20,456 nucleotides of DNA from DATHWB01 sp040902855 (GCA_040902855.1 JBBDWN010000103.1:1-20456), one strand, 5' to 3'. Positions 14,225-20,456 are shown, counted from the first letter of the stretch. Notes: a model not told the origin generated them from the letters alone. Numbers and translations: made by a program.

Positions 14225-15249
14225 AGCGCGGTCCTCTGGGAACGACGCAGCACCAAGAGGAAGAACGGTGCGCCGAGAAATGCAGTGACCACACCGATTG
14301 GCAGTTCGGCCGGGCTCATCACCGTTCTCGCCCCGAGGTCGGTGGCGACCATGAATGCGGCACCGAACAGCATCGAGAGCGGGACCACCACTCGGTAGCT
14401 GGCGCCGGCGACGAGACGCACAAGGTGGGGCACGATGATGCCGACGAAGCCGATGAGGCCGCTCACCGAGACGGCTGCGGACGTGGCGAGCGTTGCTGCG
14501 ACCACCAACAGCAGCCGGACGCGAGCGACGGGGAGACCGAGAGTGCCCGCCTCGTCCTCGCCCACCGCCAGCACGTCGAGATGCCGCCGGAAGGCGAAGA
14601 TGACCGCTCCGCTGACGACGGCGTAGGGAGCGAGGGAGATCACGTCGCCCCATCCGTTGGTGGAGAGGCGTCCCAGGATCCACACGTAGACCTCGCGCAG
14701 CGTGTCGGTGTTGCGTTGCTGGAGGTAGGTCTGCAAAGCGGTGAAGAAGGCAGCGACAGCAACCCCCGCCAGGATGATCGAGGGACCGGTCCGACCGCCT
14801 GCCGCTCGTCCCAGCACGTAGGCGACTGCAACCGCGACCATCGCCCCGCAGAAGGCTCCCAGGGCGATGAACCCGCGCGCCCCGGTGGTGATCGCCACCG
14901 TCGCTCCGAGCCCCGCTCCCGCCGCCGCCCCGAGCAGGTACGGGTCGGCGAGCGGGTTCCTGAACACTCCCTGATACGCAGCGCCCGACATCGCCAGGCA
15001 AGCCCCGACAAGTGCGCCCAACACAACCCGCGGCAGCCGCCACGAGAAGAGAATGCTCTGATGGGCGTCGGAGATCTCCGGGGTTCCCACGCCGGGAACC
15101 CAGTCGAAAAGGGCAGCAAGAGCCACGTTTGGCTCCAATCCAGCCGGCCCTATCAGGACTCCGGCGAACAAGGCGACGACGAGCGCCAGCCCTCCAGTGA
15201 CGGCCAGTCGGGGCCGAACACGGCTCGCCCTGAGCCCGGCGGCTGTCAT
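14221..15249 (-). CDS. btuC: Corrinoid ABC transporter permease (FecCD family)
   Basis: This 342-residue polytopic membrane protein matches the FecCD permease family, which typically has ten transmembrane helices. Family stretches visible are W-R-L-P-R-V-V-L-G-A-L-V-G-A-C-L-A-M-S-G, then G-x-F-R-N-P-L-A-D-P-Y-L-L-G, and near the end G-F-V-G-I-I-V-P-H-L-V-R, the last of which is the cytoplasmic contact for the ATPase. The first hydrophobic segment begins near residue 17. The pathway assignment comes from the B12 riboswitch and cob genes, since sequence alone would not separate haem, iron and B12 permeases. The ATG at 15249 overlaps the btuF stop (ATGA), and the stop overlaps btuD the same way. 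Confidence 0.93.
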   Translation of the reverse strand: MTAAGLRASRVRPRLAVTGGLALVVALFAGVLIGPAGLEPNVALAALFDWVPGVGTPEISDAHQSILFSWRLPRVVLGALVGACLAMSGAAYQGVFRNPLADPYLLGAAAGAGLGATVAITTGARGFIALGAFCGAMVAVAVAYVLGRAAGGRTGPSIILAGVAVAAFFTALQTYLQQRNTDTLREVYVWILGRLSTNGWGDVISLAPYAVVSGAVIFAFRRHLDVLAVGEDEAGTLGLPVARVRLLLVVAATLATSAAVSVSGLIGFVGIIVPHLVRLVAGASYRVVVPLSMLFGAAFMVATDLGARTVMSPAELPIGVVTAFLGAPFFLLVLRRSQRTAL

Positions 15250-16250
15250 CCACCGCCTCGACTACTGAGAGCATCGGCCACGAGACGGAAGAACTCCACC
15301 AGCCGGGGTCCCCAACGGGACGCCAGGTCGTCGTCCAACTCGTACAGCGAACCGGAAGAAACCGCCGAGATCGAATCCCACCCTGGTCGGGCGGAGATCG
15401 TCTCCGGCGTGTCGCCACAGCAATTGGTGAAGAAGATCAGGTCAGGGTCGGCCTCGATGATGAACTCCACCGAGAGCACCGGGTATCCGAAGCCGTCTGT
15501 GTCGGCGGGATCGGCGATGTTCTCGAGCCCGAACGCGGCGAAGACCTCGCCGATGAACGTGGACGACGTGACGGAGTAGAAGGCGCCGCCTCCGTCGCTT
15601 CCCAGCTCGTGGTAGTAGGTGAGCGGCTCGGCCGGGATCTCCGCCTCGGCAACAAGACCCTCGATCTCGGCCTGCATCGCCGATGCCAGGCTCTCGGCGT
15701 CGTCGACAAAACCCGTGATCTCGCCAAGGATCCGGATCTGTTGGTAGGCGTCCTCGATCACTGTGGCAGCAGGAAGAACCAGCGTCGGGATGCCGACTCC
15801 TTCGAGTGAAGCGACGATGCCGTCGATGTCCCCGCCGACGACGACCAGATCGGGCTCGTAGGCGACGATCGCTTCCAGATTCGGCGTGAACCCGGACAGA
15901 TCGGTGACCGGCGCTTCCTCCGGGTAGTACGAGTACTCGTCCACCGCCACGACCTTCGATCCGGCACCGATGGCAAAGAGCATCTCGGTGGCCGTGGGGG
16001 AGAGCGAAACGATCGCCGTCGGAGGGGACTCCACAGTGGTAGTCACTCCTCCGGATTCGACAGTGACCGGATACCCGGACTGCACCGTCGTCGTGGTGGC
16101 GGCCGAAGTGGTGGTCGTCTCGGCCACCGTCGTCTCCGTTACCGCCTCCGTGGTAGTGGTCTCTTCCGAGACGGATTCATTGCCGCACGCGCCGAGAACC
16201 AGCGCCATCGACACGAGCAACGCCAATAACGGCTTGCGATTCCTGAACAT
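15246..16250 (-). CDS. btuF: Corrinoid-binding lipoprotein of the ABC importer
   Basis: This 334-residue substrate-binding protein has a lipoprotein signal: a basic N-terminus, a hydrophobic core and the lipobox L-G-A-C with Cys22 as the predicted lipidated residue. Residues about 27-58 form a Thr/Glu/Val-rich linker with runs of four threonines, which would hold the domain away from the membrane. From about residue 77 it follows the helical-backbone metal receptor (Peripla_BP_2) fold, with S-L-S-P-T-A-T-E-M-L-F-A-I-G-A-G and Y-E-P-D-L-V-V-V-G-G. Two adjacent cysteines lie in the C-terminal lobe (T-N-C-C-G-D). It is the first gene of the B12 operon. GGAGG lies five bases before the ATG inside a hairpin, so its translation is the likely control point. 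Confidence 0.92.
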   Translation of the reverse strand: MFRNRKPLLALLVSMALVLGACGNESVSEETTTTEAVTETTVAETTTTSAATTTTVQSGYPVTVESGGVTTTVESPPTAIVSLSPTATEMLFAIGAGSKVVAVDEYSYYPEEAPVTDLSGFTPNLEAIVAYEPDLVVVGGDIDGIVASLEGVGIPTLVLPAATVIEDAYQQIRILGEITGFVDDAESLASAMQAEIEGLVAEAEIPAEPLTYYHELGSDGGGAFYSVTSSTFIGEVFAAFGLENIADPADTDGFGYPVLSVEFIIEADPDLIFFTNCCGDTPETISARPGWDSISAVSSGSLYELDDDLASRWGPRLVEFFRLVADALSSRGGG

Positions 16251-16252
16251 CC

Positions 16253-16274
16253 CATCCTCCTGGGTCGGAGGATG
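16253..16274 (-). promoter_or_regulatory. Shine-Dalgarno-sequestering hairpin of the btuF leader
   Basis: On the minus strand CATCCTCC (16274-16267), a six-base loop GACCCA and GGAGGATG (16260-16253) form a perfect 8-bp stem. The second arm contains the GGAGG Shine-Dalgarno, which ends five bases before the btuF ATG at 16250. With the aptamer upstream, this is the expected off state of a translational B12 riboswitch. A competing helix is possible: GGTGAAG (16322-16316) can pair with CTTCATC (16277-16271) with one G-U pair, which would free the Shine-Dalgarno. Confidence 0.75.
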
Positions 16275-16288
16275 AAGAGAGAGTTCGA

Positions 16289-16304
16289 CGGCGGGGTCCC
16301 GCCG
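16289..16304 (-). promoter_or_regulatory. GC-rich hairpin in the riboswitch expression platform
   Basis: CGGCGG-GACC-CCGCCG forms a 6-bp stem with a four-base loop. One arm is also part of an overlapping 10-bp palindrome at 16299-16308, so two alternative folds compete. No U-tract follows directly, so it is not a good intrinsic terminator. Confidence 0.45.
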
Positions 16305-16339
16305 GCGGACTACACCTTCACCCGAGGCTTCGTCTGCGC

Positions 16340-16439
16340 CGTGACACCAGGCGACCTGGCTCGGCCCCGAGGGGCCTCACAGTTGCGGGACAGCGCCGGT
16401 TCGTTCCGGACTTCGCTGATGCCAACGGCAACGCTCACG
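16340..16439 (-). ncRNA. Cobalamin riboswitch aptamer upstream of btuF
   Basis: The minus strand contains the conserved cobalamin riboswitch core. It shows CCGGAACGAACCGG, then GCTGTCCCGCAACTGTGA, a short GGCCC/GGGCC hairpin, and the B12 box GAGCCAGGTCGCCTG at 16362-16348. CGTGA at 16439-16435 can pair with TCACG at 16344-16340 to close the outer P1 stem, giving a compact aptamer of about 100 bases. Binding of adenosylcobalamin or a related form should repress the downstream importer and salvage genes. The outer boundaries are my estimate; the core and B12 box are clear. Confidence 0.9.
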
Positions 16440-16456
16440 TGGAGCGATCGGGACAC

Positions 16457-16462
16457 ACGCTA
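16457..16462 (-). promoter_or_regulatory. Putative -10 box (TAGCGT) of the B12 operon
   Basis: TAGCGT on the minus strand would start an mRNA near 16450, leaving a leader of about 200 bases that includes the whole aptamer. The same hexamer precedes the HAD phosphatase gene. A weak inverted repeat (CTCGTT/AACGAG, 16476-16498) just upstream may end the protease transcript, but it has no T-tract. Confidence 0.45.
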
Positions 16463-16499
16463 GCGGATGCCGAACCTCGTTCGTCGACCCAGAACGAGA

Positions 16500-17663
16500 T
16501 CAACCTTCGGGGGGGCGCGCTCCGAGTTCTGCGTCGAGGAAGAGAGTCTCGCCGTCACGCTCGATCTCGAGTTCGACGACGTCACCGACGCCGTAGCTTC
16601 TGATCACGGCGGCGAGGTCGGTGAAGTCTCCGATCGGGTCGCCGTCGACGGCAACCACGATGTCACCCAACTGCAGCCCTGCGACAGCAGCCGCGGTGTC
16701 CGGGTTCACCTGCGTGATCACCGAACCCGCCCGCCCGGTGACTGTTGCATCGATCGACACACCGAGGAATCCGGGCTCGAATGAGCCCCCATCCACGATG
16801 GCCCGCGCCACCCGATAGGCACGGTCGATCGGAACGGCGAACCCGACGCCGTCGTTGGCGCCGCTGGCCGAAAAGATCGAGACGTTGATACCGACGATCC
16901 GTCCGAACCTGTCTGCGAGGGGTCCGCCGCTGTTCCCGGGATTGATCGAGGCGTCGGTCTGCAGCATCAGCCGGGGAAGCCCGTCGGGGCCGGGGATCGC
17001 CTGATCCACGGCCGAGATGATCCCCGATGTGACCGTCGAGTCGAGACGCCACGGTGAACCGAGCGCGATAGCGAGTTGACCGGGCCGCGGATCGTCGTTC
17101 AGAGCGAGCGGGGCTGCGGGCAGCCCGGTCAAAGCCACCTCGATGACGGCGATGTCGTTGTCGTCGTCTGCTCCGATGACACGGCCCGGAACCCGATCAC
17201 CGTTGGCGAAGCGGACGAGGACATTCTCCACGCCGACCACGACGTGGGCCGCCGTGAGGATTCGTCCGTTGCTATCGAAGATCACGCCACTTCCCAGCCC
17301 GCCGGACTCGAGTTCGATCTGCACGACGGAGGGAAGAAGTGCTTCAGCGACGTCCGCCACCGGTTCGTCGGACTCGGGACTCACGAGCGGGGCTGTCTCC
17401 GGACCCGCCGCAGGCGCCGTGTTGTCTGGCGGTGGCACGATCGCAGTCGAGGAGGGCGGCGCTTCGGCCACAGTCGTCGTCGTGGTCGACTCGGCGGCTA
17501 CGACCGTGGTTCCGGTTGGGACGGCGGGAGGTCCTGCGAGCCAGCCGATGCCTGCACCGGCGACGAACACGGTGAGAACAGCGAAGAAGATGACGACCCG
17601 CGACGGGGAATCGTCGTACGGGAGTTTGTCGTCGTTCACCGAGATCTGATCCATGTCCAGCAT
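16500..17663 (-). CDS. Membrane-anchored HtrA/PepD-like serine protease with PDZ domain
   Basis: This 387-residue protein has a short cytoplasmic N-terminus, one transmembrane helix (about 22-44), and a Thr/Pro-rich extracellular linker (about 48-105) with a run of five threonines. The trypsin-like domain has catalytic His140 in L-T-A-A-H, Asp170 in D-D-N-D-I-A and Ser245 in N-P-G-N-S-G-G-P-L. A C-terminal PDZ domain follows from about residue 300, with G-F-L-G-V-S-I at its start. It would degrade or refold damaged proteins outside the membrane. ATG 17663 is chosen for its GAGG Shine-Dalgarno seven bases upstream; the longer frame from TTG 17690 lacks one. It follows the sensor kinase by 39 bases, as pepD follows mprB in mycobacteria. 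The last residues are P-P-E-G. Confidence 0.9.
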   Translation of the reverse strand: MLDMDQISVNDDKLPYDDSPSRVVIFFAVLTVFVAGAGIGWLAGPPAVPTGTTVVAAESTTTTTVAEAPPSSTAIVPPPDNTAPAAGPETAPLVSPESDEPVADVAEALLPSVVQIELESGGLGSGVIFDSNGRILTAAHVVVGVENVLVRFANGDRVPGRVIGADDDNDIAVIEVALTGLPAAPLALNDDPRPGQLAIALGSPWRLDSTVTSGIISAVDQAIPGPDGLPRLMLQTDASINPGNSGGPLADRFGRIVGINVSIFSASGANDGVGFAVPIDRAYRVARAIVDGGSFEPGFLGVSIDATVTGRAGSVITQVNPDTAAAVAGLQLGDIVVAVDGDPIGDFTDLAAVIRSYGVGDVVELEIERDGETLFLDAELGARPPEG

Positions 17664-17702
17664 TCCAACCTCTTCGCCCACTTGTGCCAACTCATGGATA
17701 TC

Positions 17703-18878
17703 TCAGCTCTGGTAAACCGGCGGTAAAGCGTTCACCGGCGGTGTGGGCGTGCTCACGCCCCCGGTCGGTATCCACACGACGAGGACGGCGCCGCCCTCGA
17801 CGCGTTTGTCCGACGTCAGCCGGCCATGATGCAGCCGAGCCACCTCGCGCACGATGGGCAACCCCAGCCCGCGTCCGTCGCCCGCCCCCTCCACCACCGC
17901 AGGATCGATGCCAGGACCCCTGTCGGCAACCGCGAAATACGCCCATCCGTCCACCAGTCCTGTCCCGAGCCTGATTGTCGATCCCCGAGGCGACATCCGC
18001 AGGGCGTTCTCCACGAGGTTGCCCACGGCCCTGTCGAGCGTGGCACGATCTCCTTCGACGACTGCGGGATGAGCATCCAGTTCGATCGAGACGCCGGCCG
18101 CCTCCAGCCGGGCGGTCCAGTCTTCGGCAACCACTCCTGCCACTTCGGAGAGGTCGAGTTCGACCATCACCACCTCGTCGACTTCGAGCCGGGCAACGGC
18201 GAGCAGCTCTTCGACCATGCGTCCCATTTGATCGCTGGCCCGGGATACGAGCTGACCCGTCTCTCGCCAATCGTCCACGGTCGCCTCGGGATCGTCGAGC
18301 GTGACCTCGACATTCGACCGGATCACCGCCAGCGGGGTGCGCAGATCGTGCGATGTCTGGGCCAGCAGATCGCGCTGAGCGCGAAACGCCCGGTCGAGGC
18401 GGTCGAGCATCGCATCAAAGGTTCCTGCCATCCGGGTCAGTTCGTCGGGTGGGCCGTTCAATCCGATGCGACGGGTGAGGTCGGTGGCTTCGATCTCCTG
18501 GGCGACGGCGGTGATCCGGGTCAGCGGCTTCAGCGCCCGCCCCGCCGTGAACCAGCCGACGACGAGTGAGAGCACGAAGAGAGCGGCGAATACAAGGAGA
18601 GTGATCCCCGCAACCTGGTTGAGGATGAACTCGCGCACCAGGCTCTCGAGCGTGCGGATCTGCTGTTCTTCGATCTGGGGGAGGAACACGATCGTTCCGT
18701 CGATCTCGACAGTTCGGCCACCCGTGACCACCCGTTGGGTCATGGTGAGGCCGCGCACCGCGTCGAGAACCGAGAGGTAGACGACCCCGAGGGCGAGGCC
18801 ACCGATACCGAAGACCACCGCAGAGGTGATCCACGACAGGCGGAAGCGAAGCGACTTTGTGACCGGCGGCAGATCCAT
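17703..18878 (-). CDS. Two-component sensor histidine kinase (MprB-like)
   Basis: This 391-residue kinase has transmembrane helices at about 14-37 and 88-112 enclosing a short extracellular loop of about 50 residues. A HAMP linker follows (about 110-165), then the dimerisation/phosphoacceptor helix with His177 in S-H-D-L-R-T-P-L, then the ATP-binding domain. Its N-box is N-L-V-E-N-A-L, and its G boxes are D-R-G-P-G-I-D and G-R-G-L-G-L-P-I-V. All catalytic boxes are intact. The C-terminus repeats P-P-V-N-A-L-P-P-V, whose DNA holds a possible regulator site for the downstream protease. The ATG lies 45 bases after the response regulator gene, preceded by a small inverted repeat (CCGAT/ATCGG). 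The signal sensed cannot be read from the loop. Confidence 0.93.
   Translation of the reverse strand: MDLPPVTKSLRFRLSWITSAVVFGIGGLALGVVYLSVLDAVRGLTMTQRVVTGGRTVEIDGTIVFLPQIEEQQIRTLESLVREFILNQVAGITLLVFAALFVLSLVVGWFTAGRALKPLTRITAVAQEIEATDLTRRIGLNGPPDELTRMAGTFDAMLDRLDRAFRAQRDLLAQTSHDLRTPLAVIRSNVEVTLDDPEATVDDWRETGQLVSRASDQMGRMVEELLAVARLEVDEVVMVELDLSEVAGVVAEDWTARLEAAGVSIELDAHPAVVEGDRATLDRAVGNLVENALRMSPRGSTIRLGTGLVDGWAYFAVADRGPGIDPAVVEGAGDGRGLGLPIVREVARLHHGRLTSDKRVEGGAVLVVWIPTGGVSTPTPPVNALPPVYQS
17711..17727. promoter_or_regulatory. Tandem 11-bp repeat upstream of the protease gene, possible response-regulator site
   Basis: On the plus strand GGTAAA occurs at 17711-17716 and 17722-17727, one helical turn apart (GGTAAA-N5-GGTAAA). 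On the minus strand this reads TTTACC twice and ends 47 bases before the protease ATG. OmpR/PhoB-type regulators such as the one encoded here bind direct repeats with this spacing. It lies inside the 3' end of the kinase gene. A further single TTTACC occurs on the minus strand at 18921-18916, upstream of the kinase. Function is inferred only. Confidence 0.4.
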
Positions 18879-18923
18879 CCGATCCGGAAGGCTATCGGCT
18901 GTCCCCTAAGACCGAGGTAAACG

Positions 18924-19601
18924 TCACGGAGAGCGCGCCACGTACCCGCGCCCAGGCAGCGTCTCGATCACGCGGGGATCTCCCAGCTTCTTGCGCAGGT
19001 TCGAGATCGTCACTCGAACAGTGTTCGTGAACGGATCGGCCATCTCGTCCCAGACATGCTCGAGCAGATGCTCCTGGCTGTGCACTACGTCCGGATGCAG
19101 GAGAAAGTACTCCAGCAAGGCGAACTCCTTGGCCGTCAGACCCAACTCGCGACCGTCGCGTTCAGCGGAGAATCGGGCGGGGTCGAGGACGATGTCGCCC
19201 AGTTCCAAGACCGGGGCACGATCCTGTTCGCGCCGCAACAGCGCCCGCACCCTCGCTTCCAACTCGGCAAAGGCGAACGGCTTGACGAGGTAGTCGTCTG
19301 CCCCGGCGTCGAGCCCTCGCACCCGGTCGTCGAGCGTGTCGCGTGCCGTCAGCATCAGGATTCGGGGAGGGATTCCGTCGAGAGTCGGAACGGCTCCGGA
19401 CTTGAGCCCGGTTGCCAGATCGACCCCCGCGCCGTCCGGCAGATTCCAATCGAGAATGACCAAATCGTGCTCCGCCGCGACAAGGGCCATCTCGGCCCCC
19501 GAGATGGTGCCGACGATGTCCACGGCATGACCACGGCGGGCAAGACCGCGGCGGATGGCGGCTGCCAGATCAGCCTCGTCTTCGACAATCAGGATGCGCA
19601 C
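18924..19601 (-). CDS. OmpR/PhoB-family response regulator (MprA-like)
   Basis: This 225-residue protein has an N-terminal receiver domain starting R-I-L-I-V-E-D-E-A-D-L, with the phosphoacceptor Asp in V-I-L-D-W-N-L-P-D-G and the conserved Lys in L-V-K-P-F-A. A C-terminal winged-helix DNA-binding domain follows, with L-T-A-K-E-F-A-L-L-E-Y-F-L and the end motif V-I-E-T-L-P-G-R-G-Y. It should be phosphorylated by the kinase encoded next and activate or repress genes. GTG 19601 is preferred because the domain begins at the second residue; a GAGATT box lies six bases before it. The longer frame from 19667 would add 22 residues that are not part of the fold. It is divergent from the HAD gene, with 52 bases between them. 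Confidence 0.94.
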   Translation of the reverse strand: MRILIVEDEADLAAAIRRGLARRGHAVDIVGTISGAEMALVAAEHDLVILDWNLPDGAGVDLATGLKSGAVPTLDGIPPRILMLTARDTLDDRVRGLDAGADDYLVKPFAFAELEARVRALLRREQDRAPVLELGDIVLDPARFSAERDGRELGLTAKEFALLEYFLLHPDVVHSQEHLLEHVWDEMADPFTNTVRVTISNLRKKLGDPRVIETLPGRGYVARSP

Positions 19602-19640
19602 GACCCCAATCTCGCACAGACAGCAGAGTGAGGCGAGCGG

Positions 19641-19646
19641 TAGCGT
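19641..19646 (+). promoter_or_regulatory. Putative -10 box (TAGCGT) of the HAD phosphatase gene
   Basis: TAGCGT followed by seven bases and ATG 19654, matching the leaderless-type spacing seen elsewhere. Confidence 0.5.
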
Positions 19647-19653
19647 CTCTGAG

Positions 19654-20379
19654 ATGAGCCGACCCATCGACGCTCACGCCGCAGTGCTCTTCGATCTCGA
19701 CGGCGTGCTCACTCCCACCGCCGAAGTCCACCGGAGAGCATGGAAACGCACATTCGATCGCGTCCTCGCCGCCCATGTGAGAGAACAGGCAGATCCGTTC
19801 ACGACCGACGACTACCTCCGGTACGTCGACGGCAAGCCCCGCTTCGAAGGTGTGCACAGCTTCCTCGTCTCCCGCGGGATCGAACTCCCCCAAGGCGATC
19901 CTGGTGAAGAGCCCTCACTCGAATCCGAGGCAGGAGTCGGGAATCTCAAGAACCGCGAATTCACTGCGGTCTTGCGCGAGGAAGGGGTCGACGCCTATCC
20001 GGGTTCGGTGGCCCTCTTGGACCATCTTCTGACAGCGGGCGTAGCGGTGGCGGTCGTGTCGTCGAGCGCCAATGCCGAGTCGGTGCTCGAGGCAGCCGGA
20101 CTCCGCACCCGCTTCGAGGTGATCGTCGACGGGATCGTCGCCCGCGAGCGGGGTCTTCCCGGAAAGCCCGCCCCCGACACGTTCCTGGCCGCCGCCCGCG
20201 AGCTCGGGGTGGAGGCCGCGGACGCAGTCGTGGTCGAAGACGCTCTGTCCGGCGTGCAGGCCGGCGTGGCGGGAGGTTTCGGGCTGGTCGTCGGTGTCGA
20301 CCGCGAAGGCCAGGCAGCGGCGCTGGCGGAGGCGGGGGCGCACGTCGTCGTCTCCGATCTCGCCGAACTCCTTCCCTGA
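19654..20379 (+). CDS. Beta-phosphoglucomutase-family HAD hydrolase
   Basis: This 241-residue HAD enzyme has motif I L-F-D-L-D-G-V-L-T with nucleophile Asp14 and acid/base Asp16. Motif II is the V-V-S-S-S segment, the motif III lysine is in G-L-P-G-K-P-A-P-D, and motif IV is V-V-E-D-A-L-S-G-V-Q-A-G. The cap contains Y-V-D-G-K-P-R-F-E-G-V-x3-L-V-S-R-G-I, which is typical of the beta-phosphoglucomutase-type branch common in actinobacteria. There it often sits beside a GH65 disaccharide phosphorylase, whose product beta-glucose 1-phosphate it converts to glucose 6-phosphate. No such partner is visible, since the window ends 77 bases later, so mutase versus phosphatase is open. ATG 19654 is chosen because of the -10 box; the longer open frame from 19555 overlaps the regulator gene. 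Confidence 0.9.
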   Translation: MSRPIDAHAAVLFDLDGVLTPTAEVHRRAWKRTFDRVLAAHVREQADPFTTDDYLRYVDGKPRFEGVHSFLVSRGIELPQGDPGEEPSLESEAGVGNLKNREFTAVLREEGVDAYPGSVALLDHLLTAGVAVAVVSSSANAESVLEAAGLRTRFEVIVDGIVARERGLPGKPAPDTFLAAARELGVEAADAVVVEDALSGVQAGVAGGFGLVVGVDREGQAAALAEAGAHVVVSDLAELLP

Positions 20380-20456
20380 TGTCCTTCCGGCCGGCCCTAG
20401 TTCATACCCGCCAGGACATCGTTCCGGTCTGGTGGAGGTTGGCGAGCCGTCAGCAC
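20379..20456 (+). CDS. Uncertain partial reading frame at the right edge
   Basis: An ATG overlapping the HAD stop (TGATG) opens a frame that reaches the edge after 26 codons without a stop. Most codons end in G or C, and the overlap resembles other true junctions here. The peptide (M-S-F-R-P-A-L-V-H at its start) matches no family I know and does not look like a GH65 enzyme. An alternative is the C-terminal end of a minus-strand gene whose TAG stop would be at 20400-20398. The visible sequence cannot decide between them. Confidence 0.25.
   Translation, partial: MSFRPALVHTRQDIVPVWWRLASRQH

Noticed and set aside
12841..15418. Long upstream extensions of the cobO, btuD, cobT and cobU reading frames into neighbouring genes
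   Set aside because: The extensions are Arg-rich out-of-frame readings of the neighbour. The starts at the 1-4 base overlaps agree with family N-termini.
16476..16498. Inverted repeat CTCGTT/AACGAG just after the protease stop as an intrinsic terminator
   Set aside because: The stem is only six pairs with an 11-base loop and there is no T-tract, so I do not list it as a terminator.
1..20456. CRISPR arrays, insertion sequences, integrases, attachment sites, defence or toxin-antitoxin genes
   Set aside because: None seen: no regularly spaced repeats, no transposase or recombinase motifs, and gene content is chromosomal housekeeping and metabolism.

Overview
This is high-GC DNA from an actinobacterium. 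The evidence is a truncated DUF222/13E12-type gene at the left edge, two predicted F420-dependent enzymes, many GTG starts, a mycobacterial-style response regulator/sensor kinase/PDZ-protease trio, and many starts that sit 6-10 bases behind a TANNNT-like -10 box (leaderless-type promoters). Acidimicrobiia or a related lineage is my guess, not something the sequence proves. The window is densely coded. The longest stretches without a protein gene are 16251-16499 (riboswitch leader), 9395-9613 (promoters and a strong inverted repeat) and 728-905 (nothing clear apart from a possible promoter at its right end).

Left third (1-7130): a 5' fragment of a DUF222 protein (-); an SRPBCC protein (+); a gamma-glutamyltransferase-family Ntn hydrolase overlapping a histidine phosphatase (+); a TIGR03617-like F420 oxidoreductase (-); a membrane-anchored helix-hairpin-helix protein (+); an Asp-box (BNR) beta-propeller overlapping a ubiquitin-like MoaD/ThiS protein ending in Gly-Gly (+); and the rRNA methyltransferase RlmN (+).

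Middle (7166-10105): flavin reductase-like protein (-), phosphotransferase (APH fold, +), F420/PPOX split-barrel protein (+), a possible 49-residue membrane protein (-), and a GNAT acetyltransferase (+).

Right half, minus strand (10087-16462): an eight-gene vitamin B12 operon, btuF-btuC-btuD-cobO-cobU-cobT-cobS-cobC, read right to left. All seven junctions overlap by 1 or 4 bases. It is preceded by a cobalamin riboswitch whose downstream hairpin directly buries the btuF Shine-Dalgarno sequence. Together the genes would import corrinoids, adenosylate them, activate cobinamide, make alpha-ribazole and attach the lower ligand. No corrin-ring synthesis gene is present here, so this block is a salvage and remodelling module.

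Right end (16500-20456): a response regulator, sensor kinase and HtrA-like protease in one minus-strand run, resembling mycobacterial MprA-MprB-PepD, with a tandem 11-bp repeat upstream of the protease that could be a regulator site; then a beta-phosphoglucomutase-like HAD phosphatase (+), and an uncertain reading frame running off the edge.
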